Shown: in pieces, positions 28,355-37,172 of the stretch | Layout: each line of letters opens with the position of its first letter | How positions within the stretch are numbered: the stretch's first letter is position 1 | Source: Jannaschia seohaensis | GTDB lineage: Bacteria > Pseudomonadota > Alphaproteobacteria > Rhodobacterales > Rhodobacteraceae | Length of the DNA stretch: 64,000 nt | Reading direction: 5' to 3' | Assembly: GCF_900116765.1 (NCBI RefSeq) | Contig: NZ_UETC01000001.1 | Coordinates: 868,001 to 932,000, forward strand | The notes under the pieces: generated by a model | What the model was told of the DNA's origin: nothing | The model's input: the letters and a program-made list of their open reading frames with translations, nothing else | Database searches by the model: none | Made by a program: the position numbers and the translations under genes

Positions 28355-29181
28355 TTCACCGCTCCGAATGTCAGGCCGCGGACCAGTTGCTTCTGCGAGA
28401 ACCAGCCGAGGATGAGGATGGGGGCGATGGCCATGGTGGAGGCCGCCGACAGCTTGGCGAAGAAGAGCCCCTCGGGCGAGGAGTAGCTGGCGATGAAGGC
28501 CGTCAGCGGCGCCGCATCGACCGAGGTCAGGTTGAGGGTCCAGAACGCCTCGTTCCAGGCCAGGATGAAGTTCAGCAGGACCGTCGAGGCTATGCCCGGG
28601 ATCGCCATGGGCGTGAGCACATAGAGGATCTCGGATTTGAGGGTCGCGCCGTCCATGCGGGCAGCCTCCAGGATCTCGCCGGGGATCTCCTTGAAGTAGG
28701 TATAGAGCATCCAGACGATGATCGGCAGGTTGATCAGCATCAGGATGATGATCAGCGCGGCGCGGTTGTCGAGCACACCGAGCTGGATGCAGATCAGATA
28801 GATCGGATAGAGCACGCCCACCGCCGGGAGCATCTTGGTGGAGAGCATCCACATCAGGATGTCTTTGGTGAACCGTCCCGGCACGAAAGCCATGGCCCAG
28901 GCGGCAGGAACCGCGACGATGATGCCAAGCAGCGTCGAGCCGCCGGCGATGATGACGCTGTTCCAGAGGTAGCGCATGTAGTCCGAGCGCTCCTGGACGA
29001 TGCCGTAATTCTCCAGCGTCCAATCGAAGAAGAGGAAGCTGGGCGGCGCGGCGATGGCCTCGGCCTCGGTCTTGAACGAGGTCAGGACCGTCCAGAGGAT
29101 CGGGAAGAACATCAGGAAACCGATGCCCCAGGCCAGGGCGGTCCAGCCGATGCGGCTGCGGGTGCTAGCGGCGCGGGCCAT
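28351..29181 (-). CDS. smoG: Polyol ABC transporter permease SmoG
   Basis: CUT1-type (MalG-like) inner-membrane permease of 276 residues with six membrane helices. The EAA loop for contact with SmoK is EILEAARMDGATLKSEILYVLTP near residue 170. ATG at 29181 preferred over a GTG one codon upstream. It is separated from smoF by 96 bp carrying two tandem GC hairpins. It works with SmoF as the translocation pore for sorbitol/mannitol. Confidence 0.93.
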   Translation of the reverse strand: MARAASTRSRIGWTALAWGIGFLMFFPILWTVLTSFKTEAEAIAAPPSFLFFDWTLENYGIVQERSDYMRYLWNSVIIAGGSTLLGIIVAVPAAWAMAFVPGRFTKDILMWMLSTKMLPAVGVLYPIYLICIQLGVLDNRAALIIILMLINLPIIVWMLYTYFKEIPGEILEAARMDGATLKSEILYVLTPMAIPGIASTVLLNFILAWNEAFWTLNLTSVDAAPLTAFIASYSSPEGLFFAKLSAASTMAIAPILILGWFSQKQLVRGLTFGAVK

Positions 29182-29210
29182 CACGAGGCTCCTTGGATCG
29201 AGGGAACAGT

Positions 29211-29261
29211 AGGGCGGGGGTTTCCCCGCCCTGCCGTGGAGGGGCGGGGAAATCCCCGCCC
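29211..29261. repeat. Two tandem GC hairpins between smoF and smoG
   Basis: Hairpin 1 is AGGGCGGGG (29211-29219) with CCCCGCCCT (29224-29232). Hairpin 2 is GGGCGGGGA (29242-29250) with TCCCCGCCC (29253-29261). The outer arms GTAGGGCGGGG and CCCCGCCCTAC are also complementary, so the whole block is an inverted repeat. It is inside the smo operon, where it could act as a processing or attenuation site, or be a dispersed repeat inserted in the gap. Confidence 0.65.
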
Positions 29262-29277
29262 TACGAGGGTGCGGCGC

Positions 29278-30144
29278 TCAGGCATCGAGGTTCTTCCCCA
29301 CCGCGCGCATCAGGAAGATCGCGACGATGTTGGCTAGGATGACCGCGATGATGCCGCCCGCGCTGCCCAGGCCGACGTTCTGACTTTCCAGCACGCGCTG
29401 GAAGACGAGATAGGTGAGCGTCCGGGTGCCGAAGCTGCCTTGGGTGGTCACGAAGATCTCGGCAAAGATCCCCAAAAGGAAGATCGTCTGGATCAGGATC
29501 ACGATAGTGATCGCGCGCGCCAGATGCGGCAGGATAATGAACCAGAAGCGCTTGAGCGGCGGTGCGCCGTCCATTTCGGCGGCCTCCAGCTGCTCGCCGT
29601 CCAGCGACTGGATCGCCGTCAGCAGGATGAGCGTCGCGAAGGGCAGCCACTGCCACGACACGATCAGGATGATCGAGGTCAGCGGCGCCTGGGTCAGCCA
29701 GTCGAACGGCGTCGCCCCGAAGAAGCGGAACACATGCGACAAGACGCCGTTGACCGGGTCCATCATCATGTTCTTCCAGACCAGCGCGGAGACGGTCGGC
29801 ATCACGAAGAAGGGCGCAATGACGAGGATACGGACGACGCCCTGGCCGAAGATCGGCTTGTCGAGCAGCAATGCCAGAAGGATGCCTAAGGTCACGGTGA
29901 TCGCCAGGATGGCGCCGACCATGATCAGAGTCGCCCAAATCGCGTCCCAGAAGGACCCTGACGATGTGAAGCGGGCGTAGTTGTCGAAGCCGATCCAGGG
30001 CTCGAACACCCCGCGCAATGGCCGGTAATCCGCGAACGAGAAGTAGAGGGTCATCGTCAGCGGGACGAGCATCCAGCCCAGCAGCAAGGTGACGGCGGGG
30101 GCCATCATCAGGCGTGCGGCGGATGTAGAGGCCTTGGTCGCCAT
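29278..30144 (-). CDS. smoF: Polyol ABC transporter permease SmoF
   Basis: CUT1-type (MalF-like) inner-membrane permease of 288 residues with six helices. EAA loop EQLEAAEMDGAPPLKRFWFIILPHL is near residue 190. It pairs with SmoG; SmoE delivers the substrate and SmoK supplies ATP hydrolysis. ATG start at 30144. It follows smoE with a 145-bp gap that contains a stem-loop. Confidence 0.93.
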   Translation of the reverse strand: MATKASTSAARLMMAPAVTLLLGWMLVPLTMTLYFSFADYRPLRGVFEPWIGFDNYARFTSSGSFWDAIWATLIMVGAILAITVTLGILLALLLDKPIFGQGVVRILVIAPFFVMPTVSALVWKNMMMDPVNGVLSHVFRFFGATPFDWLTQAPLTSIILIVSWQWLPFATLILLTAIQSLDGEQLEAAEMDGAPPLKRFWFIILPHLARAITIVILIQTIFLLGIFAEIFVTTQGSFGTRTLTYLVFQRVLESQNVGLGSAGGIIAVILANIVAIFLMRAVGKNLDA

Positions 30145-30254
30145 GGCGGGTCCTGCCTTCTATCCAGAGAAATGTAGCCGTCGGGCGATCGTCCGACGTC
30201 GGGACCTACGAGGGTCGCGCGGACGGGAACGAACCTATCCGTCCGGGGATGGGC

Positions 30255-30270
30255 GGGGCCATACGGCCCC
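30255..30270 (-). terminator. Weak stem-loop after smoE
   Basis: GGGGCC/GGCCCC 6-bp stem with a 4-base loop, 20 bp beyond the smoE stop and before smoF. There is no clear U-run. Stem-loops at this position often hold binding-protein mRNA at higher level than the permease mRNA; this is inference. Confidence 0.35.
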
Positions 30271-30289
30271 ACCCGAAGCGGCACGCGGC

Positions 30290-31606
30290 TCAGTAGCCGG
30301 CCGCCTCCATCTCTTCGACCGCGATCTCCTGAGCCCGCTCGAGGGCTTCGTCGATCGACTGCTGTCCGGCATAGACGGCCGAGAACTCCTGGCTGACCTG
30401 GGTCCAGAGACCGGCCCATTCCGGGATGGCTGCGAACTGGATTCCCACATAGGGGACCGGCTCGACGGTCGGGTTGTTCGGGTCGGCCGCCAGGATCGAG
30501 TCCAGGGTCATCTGTGCGAACGGCACTTCCTGATACTCGGGCGTGTCATAGAGCGACTGGCGCGCGCCCGGGGGCACGTTGGCCCAGCCCTCGTTCTCGG
30601 CGACCAGCTCGATGTACTCCTTCGAGGTGGCCCACTCGATGAACTCCTTGGCGGCGTCGGCCTTCTGGGTGCCCGCCGGGATGCCGAGCGCCCACGCCCA
30701 GAGCCAGTTGGCGCGCTTGCCGAGCCCGGTGTCGGGGGCCAGGGCGAAGCCGACCGAATCGGCGACCTGGCTGTCGTTGGGGTTGGTCACGAAGGAGGCG
30801 GCCACGGTGGCGTCGATCCACATGCCGCACTTGCCCTGCTGGAACAGGTTCAGGTTCTCGTTGAAGCCGTTGGTCGCGTAACCCGGAGGGCCGGATTCTT
30901 CCATCATGCCGACGAAGAACTCGAGCGTCTCCTTCCATTCGGGGCTGTCGAGCTGCGGATCCCAGTCCTCGTCGAAGACACGCGCGCCGAACGAGTTCGC
31001 CATCGTGTTGAGGAAGGCGCCGCCTTCGCCCCAGCCGGCCTTGCCGCGCAGGCAGATGCCGTATTGCTCGGCGTCCTTGTCGGTCATGGCCGCGGCGGCC
31101 TCGCGGATGAACGCCCAGGTGGGCGCGTCGGGCATCTCGAGACCGGCTTCTTCCATCAGGTCGGTGCGGTACATGACCATCGAGGACTCGCCGTAGAACG
31201 GCGCCGCATAGAGCGTGCCGTCGTGGCTCAGGCCGTTGCGCATGGCCGGAAGAATGTCGTCGACGTCATACTCTGCGGAGAGGTCGTCGAGCGGGACGAG
31301 CCAGCCGGCGGCCCCCCAGATCGGCGCCTCATACATGCCGATCGTCATGATGTCGAACTGACCGCCCTTGGTGGTGATGTCCGTCGTGACGCGCTGGCGC
31401 AGGACGTTCTCTTCCAGGGTCACCCACTCGACCTGATGGCCGGTCTCTGCGGTGAATTGGTCGGTGTAGCCCTGCATCCGGATCATGTCACCGTTGTTCA
31501 CGGTGGCGATGGTGATCGTGGTGGCGTGGCTGTCGGCGAATGTCGCCGTGCCGAGCGCGCAGGCCGTCAGGGCCGTCGCCGCTCGCAGCGTGGTCTTCAA
31601 TCGCAT
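30290..31606 (-). CDS. smoE: Polyol-binding protein SmoE
   Basis: Periplasmic extracellular solute-binding protein (family 1) of 438 residues. A Sec signal (residues 1-24, cleaving near TFADS) is followed by a mature start TTITIATVNNGDM. Features of the polyol/sugar family follow, including LDDLSAEYDVDDILPAMRNG and YALPFYGESS-like sequence. It captures sorbitol/mannitol-type polyols for SmoFGK. It is first in the operon; the AGGGAGG ribosome site precedes the ATG. The 82-bp leader carries a perfect TTACGCGCGTAA palindrome, likely the LacI-family operator. Confidence 0.94.
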   Translation of the reverse strand: MRLKTTLRAATALTACALGTATFADSHATTITIATVNNGDMIRMQGYTDQFTAETGHQVEWVTLEENVLRQRVTTDITTKGGQFDIMTIGMYEAPIWGAAGWLVPLDDLSAEYDVDDILPAMRNGLSHDGTLYAAPFYGESSMVMYRTDLMEEAGLEMPDAPTWAFIREAAAAMTDKDAEQYGICLRGKAGWGEGGAFLNTMANSFGARVFDEDWDPQLDSPEWKETLEFFVGMMEESGPPGYATNGFNENLNLFQQGKCGMWIDATVAASFVTNPNDSQVADSVGFALAPDTGLGKRANWLWAWALGIPAGTQKADAAKEFIEWATSKEYIELVAENEGWANVPPGARQSLYDTPEYQEVPFAQMTLDSILAADPNNPTVEPVPYVGIQFAAIPEWAGLWTQVSQEFSAVYAGQQSIDEALERAQEIAVEEMEAAGY

Positions 31607-31673
31607 CGTGTCCTCCCTGATGCTTTGTGCAGCAGGATGTGCACGAATTGACCCGGTTGCGTCAATAGAAAAG

Positions 31674-31685
31674 TTACGCGCGTAA
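31674..31685. promoter_or_regulatory. Palindromic operator candidate upstream of smoE
   Basis: Perfect 12-bp palindrome TTACGCGCGTAA, 68 bp before the smoE ATG and 3 bp from the end of the LacI-type gene. It has the centred CG core of LacI-family operators. A second, spaced inverted repeat (ATTGAC at 31647-31652, GTCAAT at 31661-31666) lies closer to smoE. The resemblance to the palindrome at 32738-32751 supports a common regulator. Confidence 0.6.
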
Positions 31686-31688
31686 AGT

Positions 31689-32735
31689 TTAAGCCGAGTC
31701 CCGCACCACCAGGGAGGCTGGAATCAGCGTTTCCGTCCGCGTCCGATGCGCGCCGTCGGACTCGATCAGGGACATCAAGGTTTCAACGCTTTGGCTGGCG
31801 ACGGCCTCGTAATTATGGGCTGCCGTCGTCAGCGCGGGGCAGGTGAACTGCGCCACAGGATGGTCGTCCATCGACGCCACGCGCAGCGCGCAGCCGCGGC
31901 CCGGGCCCACCCGAAGGCCGGAGGCATAGGCCGCGGCGAGAAAGCCGATGGCGAGTCGGTCGTTGCTGCACAGAACACTGCGCGTGGGCAGCGCATTGTC
32001 GCGAATCGCCGCCATGGCTCCGTCGTAGCCGATTCGCTCGAAATCCCAGCCCGTCCCTTCGACGCGGATGTAGCTGGGCTCCAGCCCGCGCCATTCCATC
32101 GCGGCGGCATAGGCCCGCCGGCGCTTTCCGGCGTTCGGGTTGGGCGCGTCGGTCATCTCGAAGAAGCAGGGGGGCGGGCCGGTCATGCAGAGATGTTCGA
32201 CCGTTTCCTCAACGAAACTGACATTGTCGGAGCCGATGAAGGCCGCGCCGATCCCTTCGAGATTGCTGTCGAAGAGCACGGTCGGGACCTCGGCCGCGAA
32301 GGCCTTCACGCTGGCGACATCCGAGCCGCGGCCAAGTGGCGCCAATAGGGCGCCAGCGGGTTTGAGGGAGAGCAGCGTCTGGAGATTGTCCTGCTCCTGC
32401 ACCGATTCGCCGTTGGAGCTGAGGAGGATGGGGCGAAAGCCCGCGGCGACGCAAAGCCGTTCGACCGAGCGTGCGATCTTGGAGAAGAACGGGTCCGAAA
32501 GCAGCGGCACCATGACGCCGATATTCTTGGTCAGGCGCCGGTTCTGGTTCATCGCGTAGACGTTGGGGCGGTAGTCGAGCTCCTCCAGCGCGGCCTCGAT
32601 GCGTGCGCGGGTCGTGGCCCGCACGCTCCCAGGGTCCTGGAAGTATTTTGACAGCGTCGGGCGTGAGATGCCGCTTTGCGACGCGAACTCCTCCATCGTG
32701 CGGACGCGCCGGGACTTCATCTGACCGCTCTCCAT
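31689..32735 (-). CDS. LacI-family transcriptional regulator of the polyol operon
   Basis: About 348 residues. The N-terminal HTH is MEEFASQSGISRPTLSKYFQ, followed by a hinge-helix region (ARIEAALEELDYRPNVYAM) and a periplasmic-binding-protein-like effector domain with NIGVMVPLLSDPFFSKIA and a DRLAIGFLAAAYASG segment. I place the start at the ATG at 32735 or the one five codons inside (32720). A palindrome TTTGCGCGCGCAAA lies 2 bp upstream of the first, which favours the second if that palindrome is the operator. It is directly upstream of smoE on the same strand, so it probably represses the polyol operon and itself. The effector is unknown. Confidence 0.9.
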   Translation of the reverse strand: MESGQMKSRRVRTMEEFASQSGISRPTLSKYFQDPGSVRATTRARIEAALEELDYRPNVYAMNQNRRLTKNIGVMVPLLSDPFFSKIARSVERLCVAAGFRPILLSSNGESVQEQDNLQTLLSLKPAGALLAPLGRGSDVASVKAFAAEVPTVLFDSNLEGIGAAFIGSDNVSFVEETVEHLCMTGPPPCFFEMTDAPNPNAGKRRRAYAAAMEWRGLEPSYIRVEGTGWDFERIGYDGAMAAIRDNALPTRSVLCSNDRLAIGFLAAAYASGLRVGPGRGCALRVASMDDHPVAQFTCPALTTAAHNYEAVASQSVETLMSLIESDGAHRTRTETLIPASLVVRDSA

Positions 32736-32737
32736 CG

Positions 32738-32751
32738 TTTGCGCGCGCAAA
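32738..32751. promoter_or_regulatory. Palindromic operator candidate upstream of the LacI-type gene
   Basis: Perfect 14-bp palindrome TTTGCGCGCGCAAA. A weaker relative (GTTGCGCGCGACAA) lies about 8 bp further upstream. It shares the TT-N-CGCGCG-type core with the smoE palindrome. It sits between ccoS and the regulator gene, consistent with autoregulation. Confidence 0.55.
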
Positions 32752-32781
32752 GAATGCTGCGTTGCGCGCGACAAGTCAAAT

Positions 32782-32958
32782 TCAAGCGTCAGAACTGTCC
32801 TCAGGGTCGGCCTCGGGGGCGGGTTTGTCCAGAAGAATCCGGGCCGCATCGCCGTCGAGATCGTCGTATTGACCGTGGCGCAGCGTCCAGATGCAGGCGG
32901 CGAGGCCGAGCGCGCCGAGCGCGACCGAGACGGGGATCAGGATGACCAGGACATTCAT
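32782..32958 (-). CDS. ccoS: cbb3 oxidase maturation protein CcoS
   Basis: Small inner-membrane protein of 58 residues needed for cofactor insertion into the cbb3 oxidase. One hydrophobic helix (residues 3-22, VLVILIPVSVALGALGLAA) is followed by WTLRHGQYDDLDGDAARIL, the FixS/CcoS signature. The ATG overlaps the ccoI stop as ATGA. It is the last gene of ccoGHIS. Confidence 0.93.
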   Translation of the reverse strand: MNVLVILIPVSVALGALGLAACIWTLRHGQYDDLDGDAARILLDKPAPEADPEDSSDA

Positions 32959-35060
32959 CGACGCACCGCGTTTGCTACGACCGTGACAGAGGAGGTGGAC
33001 ATCGCGATCGCCGCCGCAAGCGGCCCCGCAAGGCCCGACAGGGCCACGGGGATCGCGACGCAATTATAGCCCGCCGCGATCGCGAGGTTCTGCCGGATGC
33101 GCCGCGCGGCCCGCTTGGCCGTGGACAGGGTTTCGGGCAGGATCCGCAGATCGGCGGCCAGCAGGACGCCATCGGCGGCGACCCGCGCCGCGTCGAGCGC
33201 CGTGGCCGGGGCCAGGGAGGCATGGGCGGCGGCCAGGGCGGCCGCGTCGTTGATCCCGTCGCCGACCATCAGAACGCGCGCGCCACGTGCGGCGAATTCG
33301 GCGACCAGCGCCGCTTTCTCCTCGGGGGCGATACCGGAATGGACCTCGTCCAGGTCGAGGCGCGCGGCCAGGGCGGCGGCGCGGCGAGCGTGGTCTCCGG
33401 TGACGAGATGCACCGACAGACCCTGGGCACGCAGCGCGGCGACGGCCTCGGCGGCGCCGGGGCGCAGCTCCTCCCGCGTGGCGAGCGGCAGGGTCCGGTC
33501 GGGCAGGCGCAGCTCCGTGCCGTCGGGGCCGCGGCCCAGGAAGGCCGGCGCGCCGTCCCAGAGGCCGTGCATCCCTTCGCCGGGGACCTCGCGTAGGTCG
33601 GTCAGGGGGGCGGCGGCGTGGTCCTGCAAGGCATGGGCCACGGCCCGCGACACGGGGTGGTCGGACGCCTCGGCCAGGGCGCGCGCGACGGCGGCGGCGG
33701 CCGGGTCGAGGTCGGGGGCCTCCAGGCGGCCGGTGGTCAGCGTTCCGGTCTTGTCCAGCAGGACGGTGTCGACCTCGGCCAGACGCTCCAGAGCGGTGGC
33801 GGATTTCAGCAGGACGCCCGCGCGGAACAGGCGGCCGGTCATGCTGGCGGTGACGGCCGGAACCGCGAGGCCCAGCGCGCAGGGGCAGGTAATGATGAGC
33901 ACGGCGGTGGCGACCGCGATGGCGGTGCCGACGCTGCCCGTGGCGACCCACCAGGCGACGAAAGCCACGGCGGACAGACCGTGGACCAGCGGTGCATAGA
34001 GCTTCGCGGCCCAGTCGGCCCAGCCCTGGTAGCGGTGACGCCCCGTCTCGGCGACCTCGACCAGCCGGGCGAGGCGGCGGAGGGTGCTGTCCTCGGCCCG
34101 CGCCGTGGCGCGCAGCACGAGCGGCGCGCCGAGAACGGTCTCGCCGGCGCAGACGGCGTCGCCCGGCTGGATTTCGACCGGATCGGCTTCGCCGGTCAGG
34201 GCGGAGCGGTCCAGGCGGCAAGCGGCCTCGGCCACCCCGTCCACGGGCGCGCGGGCGCCGACGGCGAGGGCGATCCGGTCGCCCGGGCGGATATCGGCCA
34301 CGGCCACGGTGACGCGGCGGTCGCCCTCCAGCCGGGTGGCGCGGGGCAGCTCCAGCGCAGTCAGTTCGGCCGCGGCCGACCGCGCCGTGGCGCGGGCCCG
34401 GTGGTCCAGATAGCGGCCCGCCAGCAGGAAGAAGGTCAGCGACAGGGCTGCGTCGAACCAAGTATCGGCGCCCGAATCGAGGATCGTCTCCACCAGGGAG
34501 GTCGTGCCCGCCAGGGCGATGGCCAGTGCGATCGGCACGTCCATGTTGAGCCGCCCGGCCCGCAGCGCGCCCCAGGCGGAGGTGAAGAACGGCACGGCGG
34601 CAAAGGCCAGCGCGGGCAGGGCGATGGCCGCGGCGGCCCAGTGGAAAAGGGCGCGCGTTGCCTCTCCGGCGCCGGACCAGACGGCGACCGAGAGGGCCAT
34701 CACGTTCATCATCGCGAAACCCGCGACGGCGATCCGGGCCAGCAGCATCCGACCGGCGGCGTCGCCCGTGTCCAGCGCCGCCTCGTCCAGTTCCTGCGCC
34801 TCGTATCCGGCGGCGGCCAGCGCGGTCAGCGCGGGCCCCGCGCCGGTGCCCGGGTCGACCACCACGCGGGCGCGGCGGCGGCCCAGGTTCACCCGCGCGG
34901 CGCGCACGCCGGGCAGCGCGCCGAGCGTCCGCTCCACCCCCGCGATGCAGCCCGCGCAATGGATGCCCGGCAGCGAGAGATGGATGACCTCGCCCGCCGC
35001 CTCGGAGGCGACCTGCGCGGCCGGGGCGGCGCCGGCGCAGGCGGGGCAGGCGGCGGTCAC
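32955..35060 (-). CDS. ccoI: Copper-exporting P-type ATPase CcoI (FixI)
   Basis: P1B-type Cu+ ATPase of 701 residues that supplies copper for assembly of the cbb3 oxidase in the inner membrane. A heavy-metal domain with HCAGC is at residues 34-38, after a CPAC pair near residue 5. The core has the CPCALGLAVPA membrane motif, DKTGTLT phosphorylation site, SDHPVSRA and GDGINDAAAL hinge. I use the GTG start at 35060, which overlaps the ccoH stop as GTGA; more upstream codons run through ccoH. The end overlaps ccoS by 4 nt. Confidence 0.95.
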   Translation of the reverse strand: MTAACPACAGAAPAAQVASEAAGEVIHLSLPGIHCAGCIAGVERTLGALPGVRAARVNLGRRRARVVVDPGTGAGPALTALAAAGYEAQELDEAALDTGDAAGRMLLARIAVAGFAMMNVMALSVAVWSGAGEATRALFHWAAAAIALPALAFAAVPFFTSAWGALRAGRLNMDVPIALAIALAGTTSLVETILDSGADTWFDAALSLTFFLLAGRYLDHRARATARSAAAELTALELPRATRLEGDRRVTVAVADIRPGDRIALAVGARAPVDGVAEAACRLDRSALTGEADPVEIQPGDAVCAGETVLGAPLVLRATARAEDSTLRRLARLVEVAETGRHRYQGWADWAAKLYAPLVHGLSAVAFVAWWVATGSVGTAIAVATAVLIITCPCALGLAVPAVTASMTGRLFRAGVLLKSATALERLAEVDTVLLDKTGTLTTGRLEAPDLDPAAAAVARALAEASDHPVSRAVAHALQDHAAAPLTDLREVPGEGMHGLWDGAPAFLGRGPDGTELRLPDRTLPLATREELRPGAAEAVAALRAQGLSVHLVTGDHARRAAALAARLDLDEVHSGIAPEEKAALVAEFAARGARVLMVGDGINDAAALAAAHASLAPATALDAARVAADGVLLAADLRILPETLSTAKRAARRIRQNLAIAAGYNCVAIPVALSGLAGPLAAAIAMSTSSVTVVANAVRR

Positions 35061-35533
35061 GGCGTCACCCGCAGCGGAATGCGGCGGCGGAAGGCGGTGC
35101 CGTCGGCGGCCTCCATTTCCAGCCGCAGGTTCCAGTTGCCGCGTCCCGCCGCGATCGGCGCGACCCAGGCCGTGCCGTCCCAAGAGAACTCGGGCACCAC
35201 GTCATCCGCCACCGTGGTGGCGCGTCCGAACGTGGCCGAGACGATCCGGGGTTGCACCGGCCCCTCCGCGTCCGTGACCGCGAGGCGCAGCGTGTCGGCG
35301 TTCAGCGTCGTCTCCACCTCCCAGCCCAGCGCGTCCTGAGCGGCGCGGTCGGCCTCGAAGGCCTGGCTCACGACATAGACGTTCTTGGTCTCGATGCCGG
35401 GGAAGGTGCTGACGGCGTTGAAGGCCAGGGTCAGGTTGACGGCGATGATGATGCCGAAGCCGCCGCAGAACATGGCGGCGACCTTGCCGCCGGTCAGCGG
35501 GCGTTTGCCCGGCGTTTCCGAAGCGTGGGTCAT
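35057..35533 (-). CDS. ccoH: CcoH/FixH assembly protein
   Basis: Inner-membrane protein of 158 residues required for cbb3 oxidase assembly or stability. A short cytoplasmic N-terminus is followed by a single helix (about residues 18-42, AAMFCGGFGIIIAVNLTLAF) and a periplasmic beta-rich FixH domain with KNVYVVSQAFEADRAAQDALGW. It overlaps ccoG at its start (4 nt) and ccoI at its stop. It is normal in length for the alphaproteobacterial form. Confidence 0.92.
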   Translation of the reverse strand: MTHASETPGKRPLTGGKVAAMFCGGFGIIIAVNLTLAFNAVSTFPGIETKNVYVVSQAFEADRAAQDALGWEVETTLNADTLRLAVTDAEGPVQPRIVSATFGRATTVADDVVPEFSWDGTAWVAPIAAGRGNWNLRLEMEAADGTAFRRRIPLRVTP

Positions 35534-37122
35534 TCCTGTCCCCTTCCGTTGAAGATGGTGTCTTGATAGGCGCGCTCGCCCGAGACGAGGTCCTCGACCC
35601 AGAAGCGCAGGTCGCTGCGTTCCTGCGATGCGGCCGCATCCTGGGGGCGGGCGGTGACGTAGACGCGCTGCAGCCGGGTCTCGTTGGCGGGCACGTCGAC
35701 GGTGAGGTCGGGCTCGCCCTCCAGTTCGATGCGCAGGATGCCGTCGGCGCGGAGCGCGATGTGGAACGGGCGTTCCTCGCCATGCTTGTTGCGCAGGCGG
35801 ATGTCATAGGCGTTGCGGATCGAGCCGTCGGACAGCGTCACGTAGGTCGGGTTGCGGACGGGAGCGACGGTCAGGTCGATCTCCGGCCGGATGAAGAGCG
35901 CGACGACGAGGCCGACGCCGATCCCGGCCCAGGCGAACGTGTAGATGATCGTCCGCAGGCGGAAGATGTGGCGCCAGACCGGCTGCGCCGTCCAGTCGGC
36001 CGCAGCGGCGCTCGGCGCCGCGTCGTCGGAAGCGGTGCCGAGGGGATGCACGTCGGCGGTGTCGCCCGGCACGCTGGGCGGACGGTCGTCCAGGGCGAGA
36101 TAGTCGATCAGGCCGCGCGGACGGCCGATCTTGGCCATCACCTCGTCGCAGGCATCGATGCAGAGCGCGCAGGTGATGCACTCCATCTGCTGGCCTTCCC
36201 GGATGTCGATGCCCATGGGGCAGACGGCGACGCAAGCGTTGCAGTCGATGCAATCGCCCAGAATGCTGCCGTCGCGCGCGGTGCGCCCCGCCGCGTGGTC
36301 CTTGTCCTCGACCGCGGCGCCATAGCGGGCCTTGGCCTCGCCCCCGCCGATCGCCTCGGCGGCGGCCTCCTGACGGCGCTTGATCCCGCCTTTGCCGCGG
36401 GGCTCGCCGCGCCAGTCGCGATAGCCGACGGTCAGGGTGCCGGGGTCCATCATCGCGCCCTGGATGCGCGGCCAGGGGCACATGTAGATGCAGACCTGCT
36501 CGCGCATGAAGCCGCCCAGCACGAAGGTCGTGGCGGTCAGGACGCCGATGGTCGCGTAGGCCACGAAGGGGGCGTTCAGCGTAATCAGGTCGACCAGCAG
36601 CGTCGGCGCATCGGCGAAGTAGAATACCCAGGCGCCGCCGGTGGCCACCGCGATGGCGAGCCAGGCCGCCCATTTCGTCAGCCGGAGCCGCCACTTGCGC
36701 GCGTCCCAGGTGGCGTCGTGCAGGCGGATGCGGGCGTTGCGGTCGCCCTCGATCCAGCGCTCGACGGCGTAGAAAAGGTCCGACCAGACGGTTTGCGGGC
36801 AGGCATAGCCGCACCAGACCCTGCCCAGGGCGGAGGTGAAGAGGAACAGACCAAGCCCCGCCATGATCAGCAGGCCGGCGACGAAGTAGAACTCGTGCGG
36901 CCAGATCTCGATCCAGAAGAAGTAGAAGCGCCGGCCGGCGAGATCGACCAGCACCGCCTGATCGGGCAGGTTCGGGCCCCGGTCCCAGCGAATCCATGGC
37001 GTGATGTAGTAGATGCCCAGGGTGACGATCAGGATGGCCCATTTGAGCGTCCGGAACGTGCCTCGCACGCGGCGGGGAAAGATCGGCTCACGCGCGGCGA
37101 AGAGGGGTGGAGCGTCTGACAT
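35530..37122 (-). CDS. ccoG: cbb3 oxidase accessory iron-sulfur protein CcoG
   Basis: A 530-residue polyferredoxin membrane protein (RdxA/FixG) implicated in reducing copper for cbb3 assembly. It has about five membrane segments, NapH-like CGYACPQTVW and CIYMCPWPRIQ motifs, then two 4Fe-4S sites: CIDCNACVAVCPMG and CITCALCIDACDE. A C-terminal Ig-like domain (FixG_C) lies beyond residue 420. I choose the ATG at 37122; a TTG further upstream would lie inside the FNR box. The perfect FNR box at 37157-37170 points to oxygen control of ccoGHIS. Confidence 0.94.
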   Translation of the reverse strand: MSDAPPLFAAREPIFPRRVRGTFRTLKWAILIVTLGIYYITPWIRWDRGPNLPDQAVLVDLAGRRFYFFWIEIWPHEFYFVAGLLIMAGLGLFLFTSALGRVWCGYACPQTVWSDLFYAVERWIEGDRNARIRLHDATWDARKWRLRLTKWAAWLAIAVATGGAWVFYFADAPTLLVDLITLNAPFVAYATIGVLTATTFVLGGFMREQVCIYMCPWPRIQGAMMDPGTLTVGYRDWRGEPRGKGGIKRRQEAAAEAIGGGEAKARYGAAVEDKDHAAGRTARDGSILGDCIDCNACVAVCPMGIDIREGQQMECITCALCIDACDEVMAKIGRPRGLIDYLALDDRPPSVPGDTADVHPLGTASDDAAPSAAAADWTAQPVWRHIFRLRTIIYTFAWAGIGVGLVVALFIRPEIDLTVAPVRNPTYVTLSDGSIRNAYDIRLRNKHGEERPFHIALRADGILRIELEGEPDLTVDVPANETRLQRVYVTARPQDAAASQERSDLRFWVEDLVSGERAYQDTIFNGRGQE

Positions 37123-37156
37123 GGGTGCGGTCTCGCAGGTCCAGGGGAATGAGACT

Positions 37157-37170
37157 TTGATGTCTATCAA
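37157..37170. promoter_or_regulatory. FNR/FnrL box upstream of ccoG
   Basis: TTGATGTCTATCAA is an exact match to TTGAT-N4-ATCAA. It is 35 bp upstream of the ccoG ATG, right for activation of ccoGHIS under low oxygen. An FnrL-type regulator is encoded 4 kb away (41072-41809). Confidence 0.85.
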
Positions 37171-37172
37171 TC

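Noticed and set aside
33618-35339. 573-codon plus-strand frame over ccoI and ccoH
   Set aside because: Antisense shadow of ccoI; no motif.
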